A model generated the notes under the pieces. The model was not told where the DNA came from, ran no database searches, and worked only from the letters and a program-made list of their open reading frames with translations. The translations under genes were made by a program, and so were the position numbers. Positions 7,687 through 15,698 of a stretch of 48,494 bases of DNA are shown piece by piece. The DNA lies in assembly GCA_022827905.1 (NCBI GenBank), contig JAJEIQ010000032.1:1-48494 (forward strand). Reading direction: 5' to 3'. The DNA comes from Pseudomonadales bacterium. GTDB lineage: Bacteria; Pseudomonadota; Gammaproteobacteria; Pseudomonadales; Azotimanducaceae. The stretch's first letter is position 1, and each line of letters starts with the position of its first letter.

Positions 7687-9747
7687 TCACTCCCGGGTGA
7701 CGATCAGGGCGCCGTTGCCGGCGAGGGTGAGAACCCATCCGTCGGGCACCAACGTGGTTGTGTCCATCTGCTCGATGATGGCGGGGCCTTCGATGCGGCT
7801 GTTCGCCGCGATGCCTTCGCGGGCGAACACCCGCGCCTCCACCTGATCGCCGCGCAGCCGGATAGTGCGGGTGGTTGGCGCCGGGGAGCGCTCCGCGGCC
7901 GCTGCCACCGCCGGGGCCGGTGTCGGCAGGTAGCCGGTCAGGTGGGCGCGCAGTTCCTGGAGCCAGACCGCGGCGTCGTCGTGGCGATGGCCGAAGGTTC
8001 GCTCGTGGGCGTCGTGAAACGCCCGGCGAATCGCTTCGGCGTCGCCCTCCGCCAACCAATCCTCCTCGAGGGATACGGTCACGTCGTACCCTTGGCCTGC
8101 GTAGCGCATCTCCGCGGTGTACTCGACGATGGTGCGCTGCACCGCCAGGCTGGCGGCTTCCCGTTCCAGCCAAGCCGCGGATTGACTGCGGATGGCATGG
8201 AATGCCTCGGCCAGCGCCGGTGCGTCCAGATCGGCGAGGTTGCGGTACACGGGCTGCACGAAGTCGCCCTCCAAGTCGGCTTGGGCCGCGCCCAGGGCGC
8301 TCAACGTGCCCGGCACCGGCGGAATGAGCACGCAATTCACATAGGCCGCTTCCGCGACCAGCGCGGCCACCAATGGCCCGGCACCGCCGTAGGCCACCAT
8401 GCGGAAACGGGATAGATCCACGTCGCGACGCGCCAGGACGCTGGTGGATTCAGCCGCCAACATGGCGGTAGCGACCTGTATGGCACCGTCCGCCACCTGC
8501 TCGGCCGGCAAGCCGACTTTGCGGCCCACTGCCGCCAGGGCTTGGCGCCCCCGTTCCGATTGCAGTTTCAAGCGGCCACCGAGCGGGCGTTCGGGATTCA
8601 GCAATCCGGCGATCAGAAAGGCATCCGTCATGGCGGCAACCTTGCCGTCACCCAAGCCGTAGCAGGCGGGCCCGGGGTCCGCGCCGGTGCTTTTCGGGCC
8701 GATCTTCAAGGCTCCGGTGGCGTCCGCGTCGATGATCGAGCCGCCGCCCGCGCCGATTGCGGAAACGGCAACCGTGGGCACCAGAATGGGGAAGTCGGCC
8801 ACCCTTTCCTGAGCGCTCAGCACCGGACGTCCGCGTCGCACCACACCGATGTCGGCACTGGTGCCGCCCACGTCCAAAGTCATCAGATCCGCAGCCGGCC
8901 AACCGGCATCGGCGGCCGCCGCGGCGGCCCCGGCCACGCCTGCGGCCGGCCCCGACAGCAGCGCGGTCACCGGACGCTCAGCCATGGTGGCGAGCAGTTC
9001 CATGCCGCCGTTGGAGCGCGCGCCGCGCGCTGGGGTGCGCACGCCGCGCTCCGCCATGCCGCTGACCAGCAGCGCCACTTGGCGTTCCACCGCCGGGCGA
9101 ATGTGGGCATTGACCAGAGCCAGGGTGGCGCGCTCAAACTCCCGGGCTTGGGGCCACACATCCGAGGACAGCTCCACCGCCAATCCCGGCAGCGCCTGTT
9201 CGATGGCGGTCCGGGCTACTCGCTCATGGGCGGGATTCCGGTAGCTGTGCAGGAAGCAGACCACTAGGATTTCGCAGCCCTGCGCCTGCAGGCGTCGCGC
9301 GGCGCAAACCGCCGACTCCGCATCCAAGGCTTCCACGGCTCGACCATCGGCATCAATGCGCTCCCGCACTTCGGCAACCCGCCGTCGCGGAACCAAGGGC
9401 AGCGGGCGGCGGGAGTCGTAGCGGGCGGGCTGCGGGACGGTCAGGCGGGCGATCTCGAGAACGTCGCGAAACCCGGCGGTCACCAGCATTCCGAGTTTTG
9501 CACCGGATCGCTCAATCAGGCAGTTAACCGCCACCGTGTTGCTGTGGGTGTGGCTCATCGATGCCCAAGCCTCGTCGGAGCAGCCCGACAGGTGCCGCAG
9601 CTCATCGACGCCCTGTAAGGTGCTTAAGCCCGGCTGGTCCGGTGTGCTCGCCACCTTGATGCAGCGCAATTCGCCGTTCTCGCCGTAGAACGCCAAGTCC
9701 GTGAAGGTGCCGCCGACGTCAACGCCGAGGCAGGGTTTGGCGCACAT
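7687..9747 (-). CDS. hyuA: Hydantoinase/oxoprolinase-family A subunit
   Basis: This 686-residue protein is the ATP-binding subunit that pairs with HyuB. The N-terminal phosphate-binding loop GVDVGGTFTDL (residues 8-18) is of the ASKHA type. Further motifs are SHTHSNTVAVNCLIERSGAK, LLSGPAAGVAGA and DVGGTSADIGVVRRG, then a C-terminal domain with YGGAGP. Length and motif order match N-methylhydantoinase A. The ATG at 9747 is the first gene of the - strand operon and diverges from the TonB-receptor gene across 137 bp. An enzyme complex of this type plus a dedicated importer supports uptake and ring opening of a specific small molecule. Carboxylase members of the family usually carry a third subunit, not seen here, so a hydrolase role is more likely. 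Confidence 0.9.
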   Translation of the reverse strand: MCAKPCLGVDVGGTFTDLAFYGENGELRCIKVASTPDQPGLSTLQGVDELRHLSGCSDEAWASMSHTHSNTVAVNCLIERSGAKLGMLVTAGFRDVLEIARLTVPQPARYDSRRPLPLVPRRRVAEVRERIDADGRAVEALDAESAVCAARRLQAQGCEILVVCFLHSYRNPAHERVARTAIEQALPGLAVELSSDVWPQAREFERATLALVNAHIRPAVERQVALLVSGMAERGVRTPARGARSNGGMELLATMAERPVTALLSGPAAGVAGAAAAAADAGWPAADLMTLDVGGTSADIGVVRRGRPVLSAQERVADFPILVPTVAVSAIGAGGGSIIDADATGALKIGPKSTGADPGPACYGLGDGKVAAMTDAFLIAGLLNPERPLGGRLKLQSERGRQALAAVGRKVGLPAEQVADGAIQVATAMLAAESTSVLARRDVDLSRFRMVAYGGAGPLVAALVAEAAYVNCVLIPPVPGTLSALGAAQADLEGDFVQPVYRNLADLDAPALAEAFHAIRSQSAAWLEREAASLAVQRTIVEYTAEMRYAGQGYDVTVSLEEDWLAEGDAEAIRRAFHDAHERTFGHRHDDAAVWLQELRAHLTGYLPTPAPAVAAAAERSPAPTTRTIRLRGDQVEARVFAREGIAANSRIEGPAIIEQMDTTTLVPDGWVLTLAGNGALIVTRE

Positions 9748-9884
9748 CGCTCAATGTAGGACGCTTGACACGACGCTAGGATAAGCGCTTTCTTTTCCTT
9801 GTGCTATTCTTTGACGGATTGCAGGACTGCTGAGTGGAGTCTGCTGGGTGGTTCTGGAAAAACCATTGATTAGGGAGAGGGTCC
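9748..9884. promoter_or_regulatory. Divergent intergenic region between hyuA and the TonB-receptor gene
   Basis: This 137-bp gap must hold the promoters of both transcripts. A TTGACA lies at 9765-9770 on the + strand, but no convincing -10 stands 16-18 bp downstream. The receptor has a strong purine-rich ribosome site, AGGGAGAGGG, just before its ATG. No clear operator palindrome is visible. Confidence 0.4.
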
Positions 9885-12203
9885 ATGATCTTGGAGTACG
9901 TTCGCGCCACTAGCACCGCAATCGCCGTTCTGCTGCTCGCGTCGGCCACAGTCGCCAACGCCGAGGAGGCGGCTCCATCGAGCGGGGTCATCGAGGAAAT
10001 TGTGGTGACCGCCCAGAAGCGGGCCCAGAGCATCCAGGATGTGCACATCTCGATGAACGCTTTCACCGAGGAGGACATCGCAGACCTCGGGTGGACGGAC
10101 ATCACCCAGGTGGCCAACCAGTCGCCGAACCTCGACATCAAGTACGTGTGGGGCAATTCAATGCCCGTTTACACCATCCGCGGCGTCGGCATGCAGAGCT
10201 TCCAAGCCAGCGACACGCCGAGCGTCGGCCTGTTCATCGATGAGGTGTTTCAGACCTCGATGGCCGTCATGGGCGCCCACCTGTTCGACATCGAGCGCGT
10301 GGAAGTGATCAAGGGGCCGCAAGGCGATGTTTTCGGGCGCAACACCAACGGCGGCGCAGTCAGCTACTTCACCCGCAAACCTAGCCGCGAGGGGAACGGC
10401 TACGTGCGGGCCAGCTATGGCAAGTGGGACCGTTCGGAAGTGCAGGCCGCCTTTGGCGGTCCGCTGAGCGAAACCCTGTCCGGGCGCGTCAGCGTGATGT
10501 CCATCCAGCAGGCCGACGGCTGGGTCCACAACCGGACCACCAACGACGATGTCGGGGAGGTGGACATTCTGTCGGGCAGGGTGCAGCTGCTGTGGGAACC
10601 CGCCGATGACCTAAGCGTCAACTTCAAGCTGTTCGCCAGCCGAGACCGGTCGCAGCCGGTTTACTTCCAGCACATCGGCTATCGGGAAAAGGGCAATATA
10701 TTCGCACTGTGCCAAGCGTACCTTGATGACCGCCTCGATCCGCATACCTGCGTCGATTTCGCCGGATACAGCGATACTGACGGCGACCCGTACGCCGGTG
10801 ATTACACCAATGATCTTTCGACTTTCATCAATGACGAGGAAACGCTGAAAAACGACAATCTCGGCGGTACGCTCACCATCGAAAAGGACTTCGGCAACAT
10901 CAACCTGCTTTCCGTGACCAGCTACCAGACTTACGATCGGTGGCAACCCAAGGAGTCTGACGCCAATCCCGGTTTGTATGTGGACTTTCTCTTCACCAGC
11001 GAAATCTGGGCCTTTTCGCAGGAGGTGCGGTTAACCTCAAACTACGAAGGTCCGTTCAACTGGATACTCGGTGCAAACTACGGCCGGGACGAAGTCGCCG
11101 AACGGCCCGGTCGAATCGGCTACCTCGGTGCCTATCTGGGCGCCCTTGGTTCGCCGATCGACACCATCAACCTGACCTACGAGCAGGATCGGGAGAACAT
11201 CGCGGGCTACGGCCAGATTACGTTGGACCTGAGCGAAAACTGGCGGGTGAGCGCCGGAGCCCGTGTGCTGCGGGATGACCTGACGTTCAAGCAGAAGGTC
11301 GATATATTCGCGGCGGGGGGCGTCTATTTGTTTGGCAACCAGTTGCCGCAGTCCTTCGTCAATCCAGACGGCAGCGTGACGGAGCTTGACGGCAAACTGG
11401 ATGACACCGCGGTAACTTGGCGGGTAGCGGTTGACTTCATACCCAACGACAACATCTTGATCTACGGCAGCGTCGCCACGGGATACAAGCCGGGCGGCTT
11501 CAATGCCGGCTTCAATTTCAACCCCAGGCAATACTTGCCTTTCTTTCATGAGGAAGTCACTGCGTTCGAGGTCGGTCTGAAGTCCACCTTTGCCAACGGC
11601 CGGGCCGTCTTCAATGCGGCAGCCTTCACCTACAACTACGACGACATGCAGGCGACCACCGCGCGCGTGTTCAACGACGTTGTTTTTACGTCGCTGGACA
11701 ACTTGGCGCAGGCCGATGTCGATGGGTTCGAAGCCGACCTGCATTTGCGTCCCGTGGATGCGCTGGACATAAAGCTCGGCGTCAGCATTCTGGACACCAA
11801 GAACAACGACCCCAGAGCCAACTTCGACGGGCCGACGGGCGACTCGCCCCGCAAACTCGCCAATTCTCCGGAGCAGACCTTCAACGCAGCGGTCTCGTAC
11901 ACCATTCCGCTTACCAACGGTGGCGCGGTACGGCTGTTCGGTGACTACTACTATCAGGGCGATCATTTCAAGGAGATAGTCAACATCATCCCGCTGGAGA
12001 TCAACCAGGAGCAATTGAATGCCCGGTTGACCTACATTGCGCCGAGCGGCAATTGGGACATCGGCTTTTGGGCCAAGAACCTCACCGATGAGGTTTGGGT
12101 TGCCGACACGTTGAACGGCCCGGTGTCGTTGGGCTGGGGCGTATGGGTGTACGGGCCGCCGCGCAGCTTCGGCGCCACCCTCAACTGGCGCTGGGGTCAG
12201 TAG
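9885..12203 (+). CDS. TonB-dependent outer-membrane receptor
   Basis: This 772-residue receptor has a signal peptide (hydrophobic STAIAVLLLASATVANA, cleavage near residue 26). A TonB-box region IEEIVVTAQKR follows, and then a plug domain with IRGVG, DTPSVGLFIDEV and the typical VEVIKGPQGDVFGRNTNGGAV. The rest is a beta-barrel ending FGATLNWRWGQ, close to the usual aromatic C-terminal signal for outer-membrane insertion. The length is normal. Such IAQKR-type receptors with no siderophore genes nearby often take up carbon sources. Here it lies between the Hyu/ABC operon and the dioxygenase/cyclase genes, so it probably brings the island's substrate across the outer membrane. It ends 9 nt before the convergent dioxygenase gene. 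Confidence 0.92.
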   Translation: MILEYVRATSTAIAVLLLASATVANAEEAAPSSGVIEEIVVTAQKRAQSIQDVHISMNAFTEEDIADLGWTDITQVANQSPNLDIKYVWGNSMPVYTIRGVGMQSFQASDTPSVGLFIDEVFQTSMAVMGAHLFDIERVEVIKGPQGDVFGRNTNGGAVSYFTRKPSREGNGYVRASYGKWDRSEVQAAFGGPLSETLSGRVSVMSIQQADGWVHNRTTNDDVGEVDILSGRVQLLWEPADDLSVNFKLFASRDRSQPVYFQHIGYREKGNIFALCQAYLDDRLDPHTCVDFAGYSDTDGDPYAGDYTNDLSTFINDEETLKNDNLGGTLTIEKDFGNINLLSVTSYQTYDRWQPKESDANPGLYVDFLFTSEIWAFSQEVRLTSNYEGPFNWILGANYGRDEVAERPGRIGYLGAYLGALGSPIDTINLTYEQDRENIAGYGQITLDLSENWRVSAGARVLRDDLTFKQKVDIFAAGGVYLFGNQLPQSFVNPDGSVTELDGKLDDTAVTWRVAVDFIPNDNILIYGSVATGYKPGGFNAGFNFNPRQYLPFFHEEVTAFEVGLKSTFANGRAVFNAAAFTYNYDDMQATTARVFNDVVFTSLDNLAQADVDGFEADLHLRPVDALDIKLGVSILDTKNNDPRANFDGPTGDSPRKLANSPEQTFNAAVSYTIPLTNGGAVRLFGDYYYQGDHFKEIVNIIPLEINQEQLNARLTYIAPSGNWDIGFWAKNLTDEVWVADTLNGPVSLGWGVWVYGPPRSFGATLNWRWGQ

Positions 12204-12212
12204 GTCTCAGTC

Positions 12213-13205
12213 TCAGATGGTCCCTACGCGCCTGCGCGCCTCGGGAAAGGCTTTGCGGGCATCAAAGTCGGTGCCTTCGGGACCCCACCCATAGAAGATG
12301 TCGGATCCGACCAGACGCGCGAACCGTTCGTCATTGCGGTCGAGAATCTCCTGGGGCAGGCACTCCCGATAGGCCTCCTGGGGGCGCAGCCACTTGTTGC
12401 AGAAGTACAGGATCAGATTGACGCGCAAGCCCGGCGCGGAGCGGGGCACTGCGCCGTGCCAAGTGTTTCCCGGCCAGACCGCCAGTGATCCGGCGGGGGC
12501 TTCCACGACGGCAAGGTCCGGCGGATTGCGGACCCTCAGGTCCCGGCCTTGGGCCACGGCCGCTTCCGCTTGGGCCCGGTCCATGCCGTCCAAGTGGAAA
12601 TTCTCCTCGGGCAAGGGGTGCCGTTGCAGCCGATGGCTGCCAGGGATGAAGCACAGCGCCCCGTTTTCCAAGGTGTAGTCCGTCAGCAGGTAGGTGGCAT
12701 TGCACACCAGCGGCAGGGGCGCGGGATGAAAGGTCTGGTCGGTGTGCAGCATCAGCGGCAAGGGGCCGCGGCCCTTGATGCGCCCGCCGCAGGTGGACAG
12801 CACGGCGTCGCTGCCCAGCAGATAGGCCACCATGGCCTGCACGACAGGATTCATCAGCGCCTGCTCGAACACTCTGCCCTTGGCCAGCAGGAAAGGTTGG
12901 CGCTCGACCGGATCCACCGCGTTGTCGTGGGTGGCGCCGTCTTCCATGTCGGGCCATTGCCCGCGGGTTTCCTTCGAAATTTCGCAGATACGGCGCAGGA
13001 GTTCCTGGGCCAGCTTCGGCGGACCGACCCGTTCCGGCGGGATGACGGTGTAGCCCAGGGATTCGATCTCCGCGACATGGGACTCGAGTCCCAGCGCCTT
13101 GATCTCGGCGAAGGCCTTCTCCGCCGCAGCCGCCGATGGCGCCCGGCCCATCTCCAAGGCCGCCTGGGTCACTTTGCTGCGCTGATTCAACGTGCTTTGA
13201 CTCAC
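12213..13205 (-). CDS. Phytanoyl-CoA dioxygenase (PhyH)-family Fe(II)/2-oxoglutarate oxygenase
   Basis: This 330-residue enzyme should hydroxylate an organic substrate using Fe(II), O2 and 2-oxoglutarate. The metal facial triad is visible as His154 and Asp156 in MLHTDQTF and His250 in NTWHGAVPRS. Arg261 in GLRVNL is placed to bind the 2-oxoglutarate carboxylate. The segment ENGALCFIPGSHR (residues 180-192) is a PhyH hallmark. The N-terminal ~50 residues are predicted helical and do not match the core fold. It lies 42 nt downstream of the cyclase gene, on the same strand, so the two are probably co-transcribed. Its role would be to activate or demethylate the imported compound before ring opening. 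The substrate is not deducible. Confidence 0.85.
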   Translation of the reverse strand: MSQSTLNQRSKVTQAALEMGRAPSAAAAEKAFAEIKALGLESHVAEIESLGYTVIPPERVGPPKLAQELLRRICEISKETRGQWPDMEDGATHDNAVDPVERQPFLLAKGRVFEQALMNPVVQAMVAYLLGSDAVLSTCGGRIKGRGPLPLMLHTDQTFHPAPLPLVCNATYLLTDYTLENGALCFIPGSHRLQRHPLPEENFHLDGMDRAQAEAAVAQGRDLRVRNPPDLAVVEAPAGSLAVWPGNTWHGAVPRSAPGLRVNLILYFCNKWLRPQEAYRECLPQEILDRNDERFARLVGSDIFYGWGPEGTDFDARKAFPEARRRVGTI

Positions 13206-13247
13206 CGCACCTGCCCACTCATGGATCGGGACTCAAGCGGAAGTTCC

Positions 13248-14171
13248 CTAGAGAACCGCCACCGGACTGGTCAGCGACCCCGTTGCCCGCTCCATGTGCA
13301 GGGCGGTGACGACGAACAGAAAATGGTGCCGTTGCTGTTCGACGCAGATTTCGCTCAGCGATTCCAAGTCCATGTTGTGCAGCAGGTGGATGCCGTAGTA
13401 CGCGAGGCAAAGCGTATGCACGGGCGAGCGCACGATGTGTCCGTAGGGTGAGGGGAACACGTCGCCCCCGCAATCGGTGGCCAGCACGCTGACGTCAAGG
13501 CCGCCAAGCACCTCCACGCACTCGGGATGCAGCCCTTGCCAGGTGCCGTGCCGGCAACTGTCGTCGGTGGGCGGCAAGCCGTCCTCTAGGGTGGCGCCCG
13601 TTCGGATGAGGGCAGCATCCCCCGGCTCAAGCTCGGACGCCGCCGACTCGATCTCCTCCGGCCGGACATATTCGCCGGGATGCAGGTGCGACACCCCGCG
13701 GCCGCGGGCCACATCGATCAGAACGCCGCGGGTCACTATGGCGCGCGCGTTGCTGATGCTGGCGCGCTTCACCCCGTCCTCCTTGGTGACCAGGTCGCCG
13801 AAGTCGATGCCGTTGAAGCCCTTGCCGCTGTGGCCGACGTGGGCGAGCGCATCGAGGTGCGTGTTCACCATGCCGTGGGTGCGGTAGGCGACCTCATCCG
13901 CAGAGTTCAGGGATTCCGGCCGGTCCGGCTCAAGATCCCATGCGCCGGCGCTGAGCATGGTGTGCTCGAAACACACGTCTCCCCGAATGGGCTCCCGGTC
14001 GGTCACCGGACGGCTCAGCGACACCACCTGCCCGGTGGCAACCGTGCCGATGCCCCGGCGGGTGACTTCGGGCGTCACCAGATTGAGCGTGCCGAGATCA
14101 TTCGGCCAGCGATTCCAGTTGCCCGTATGCCCAGGCCAAGTCGCGGGGTCTGGGAGTGTCTCCTCACTCAT
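13248..14171 (-). CDS. Cyclase-family metal hydrolase (kynurenine formamidase/isatin hydrolase type)
   Basis: This 307-residue protein belongs to the PF04199 cyclase family, metal-dependent hydrolases acting on amide or lactam bonds such as N-formylkynurenine or isatin. The metal-binding HxxxDxxxH region is represented by NTHLDALAHVG (His105, Asp107, His111). Further family features are the opening WPNDLGTLNLVTPE, VSLSRPV and VLIDVARGRGVSHL, and the late DCGGDVFPSPYGHIVRSPVH. The first part of the metal motif (usually HxGTH) reads HGMVNTH, so the site is slightly divergent. It begins the cyclase-dioxygenase pair. With HyuAB it gives the island two different C-N hydrolases, which supports a nitrogenous ring as substrate. 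Confidence 0.85.
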   Translation of the reverse strand: MSEETLPDPATWPGHTGNWNRWPNDLGTLNLVTPEVTRRGIGTVATGQVVSLSRPVTDREPIRGDVCFEHTMLSAGAWDLEPDRPESLNSADEVAYRTHGMVNTHLDALAHVGHSGKGFNGIDFGDLVTKEDGVKRASISNARAIVTRGVLIDVARGRGVSHLHPGEYVRPEEIESAASELEPGDAALIRTGATLEDGLPPTDDSCRHGTWQGLHPECVEVLGGLDVSVLATDCGGDVFPSPYGHIVRSPVHTLCLAYYGIHLLHNMDLESLSEICVEQQRHHFLFVVTALHMERATGSLTSPVAVL

Positions 14172-14495
14172 GGCAAAGTCCTCCGTTGGTCGGGCACTTG
14201 TTTACCATGAAGCGCCGTGCCTCGCCAGAGGGCGTGCGTATGATCGACGGAACCTCAAACGGTTGGGGTTCAAGGATGCACAGGAGCCGTGCCAAGGTTG
14301 CTAAGGCGAGCGGGTGCCTCGAAGAGGGTCGACTCCGGTCGATGGGCTCCGCAGCGGCACTATACGGTCACCGACGCCTTGGGCGACTGCAACGGCGGCT
14401 TCGTGCCGCAGGAGGAGCAGCAGTCGGGGCCCGTCTCAGTCGGCGGTCAATCGGCCGGAGGAGCACATGCCTCGTCGGTTTGAGGCGAAGCTTCG
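14172..14495. other. Noncoding stretch between the catabolic island and the restriction-modification genes
   Basis: About 320 bp hold no convincing gene. Short open frames on the + strand (for example 14289-14483) have no ribosome site and no recognisable product. A 12-bp palindrome GCGAAGCTTCGC at 14485-14496 touches the stop codon of the restriction gene. It has no T-tract, so it is at best a weak terminator. The segment marks the junction between high-G+C and lower-G+C DNA. Confidence 0.5.
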
Positions 14496-15698
14496 CTAGG
14501 ACTTTGGACCCGACCGGCTACGACTGCGGCTGGGCGGACTGTATGTTCGGCTGTCCTGTTGATCAGGACTCGACGAGATCGAATTGGAAAGCAGCAGTTC
14601 CAGGTAACCCTCTCCCGCCTCCTTGGCGCGGGCACGAAACGTTGAGACGATTCCGGCTGCCATGGTTTCGATCCTATAGCCCGTGGTGTCGGCTACTTCA
14701 GAGAATGCGCTTTGATAGACGCGCAGCAGCAGCTCAGGCCCAATCGTGGAGCGAGTTAGTTCGTGGAAGGCGGCATTGCCGACCAGAACCACAGCGTGGG
14801 GTTCCGAGTTAAGCACACCCCGCATCGACCGGTGACCGCGCAGCGTGTTGCCAATCAGCGCATCATAAAATACATCGGCGCGATAGTACTGGCGTAGGCG
14901 ATTGAGTTGGTCGCCGAGCCGCTTTCCGTCGCCGCCCTTTGCGGAGCCGGTTTTGCTCTTGACTTGGTGAACCCGCAAGGCACCGTTCGGCCATATTGGC
15001 GGCTGAACAATGTCTGCGCCGGGAAAAGGGTTATCGTGTGGGTCGATCTGCTCCTGATTGAATCCCCGCGGTTCAGGGGCTCGGACGTTGCCGCGCATCA
15101 TGCCAATTACGTCTTCATGAAGATGGCCCATCAAGCCCTCAATGATCATGAGAGCCTTGTGTGCAACTGTTGCACCTATAGCATTTTGAAAGTTGCCTCC
15201 GTAAAGGAGAATTTGTGTCGCAGTGAGTATGTAGGGATCGAGTACGTCGCCGGGATTTCGGCCTCGCTCAATGTCAGTTGCTTCGTGTGGGAATGAACGG
15301 ATGACCTCCTCGACCTTTGATGTCACTTGTTGCAGGACTTCATCAGGTTGCTGGAAGGCGCGAACCAAATGAGTGCGTTGGGCAAGGTTGGCTGCGTGGA
15401 TCCGAGCGGTGGAGCCAACAATGTCCTTTTTGGCCAAGATTGGGGCGAAGTCCTCCATCAATTGGGCAAGTGATTTGTCAGAAGCCTCTTGAGGTGCGAC
15501 ATCATTCAAATGCGCTGGAACGTCCAGCGACAAACTAAGGTCATCGAAAACCTTGGCGTATAGCTGGGCGGCGCTTTCGAATTCGCTCTCAAGGATGTTG
15601 TTCTGTGCGGCAATCAAGTACGACAACAGACTGGGATTTACACGCTGCACCGGATTGTTCGGAGGGAGAAAGCGAAGTGGCTGCGCCGGATTGTTCAC
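14496..15698 (-). CDS. Putative type II restriction endonuclease (partner of the C5 methyltransferase)
   Basis: This 400-residue protein is not one I recognise as a named enzyme. Its GTG start overlaps the methyltransferase stop by 4 nt (GTGA), the usual linkage in type II restriction-modification pairs. A candidate PD-(D/E)xK-like core is GADIV (Asp229) followed 15 residues later by HQVKSKTGSAKGG (Gln245, Lys247), where the usual acidic residue before the lysine is glutamine. Residues 20-200 look helical. The C-terminus is a low-complexity Ser/Arg/Pro tail (SPPSRSRSRSGPKS). Base composition is clearly lower than in neighbours (31 of 60 G+C in two stretches that I counted). The endonuclease role rests on context plus the weak motif. 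Other restriction-associated functions are possible. Confidence 0.6.
   Translation of the reverse strand: MNNPAQPLRFLPPNNPVQRVNPSLLSYLIAAQNNILESEFESAAQLYAKVFDDLSLSLDVPAHLNDVAPQEASDKSLAQLMEDFAPILAKKDIVGSTARIHAANLAQRTHLVRAFQQPDEVLQQVTSKVEEVIRSFPHEATDIERGRNPGDVLDPYILTATQILLYGGNFQNAIGATVAHKALMIIEGLMGHLHEDVIGMMRGNVRAPEPRGFNQEQIDPHDNPFPGADIVQPPIWPNGALRVHQVKSKTGSAKGGDGKRLGDQLNRLRQYYRADVFYDALIGNTLRGHRSMRGVLNSEPHAVVLVGNAAFHELTRSTIGPELLLRVYQSAFSEVADTTGYRIETMAAGIVSTFRARAKEAGEGYLELLLSNSISSSPDQQDSRTYSPPSRSRSRSGPKS

Noticed and set aside
7658-8335. Long alternative frames within hyuA, hyuB and other high-G+C genes
   Set aside because: They overlap well-supported genes on the same or opposite strand and are rich in Arg, Pro, Gly and Ala as expected from shadow frames.
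14289-14483. 64-residue open frame on the + strand
   Set aside because: No ribosome site, no recognisable motif and biased composition typical of chance frames in high-G+C DNA.
14485-14496. GCGAAGCTTCGC palindrome as terminator of the restriction gene
   Set aside because: No T-tract on either strand and the stem is short with no loop; chance or a restriction-type palindrome is as likely.
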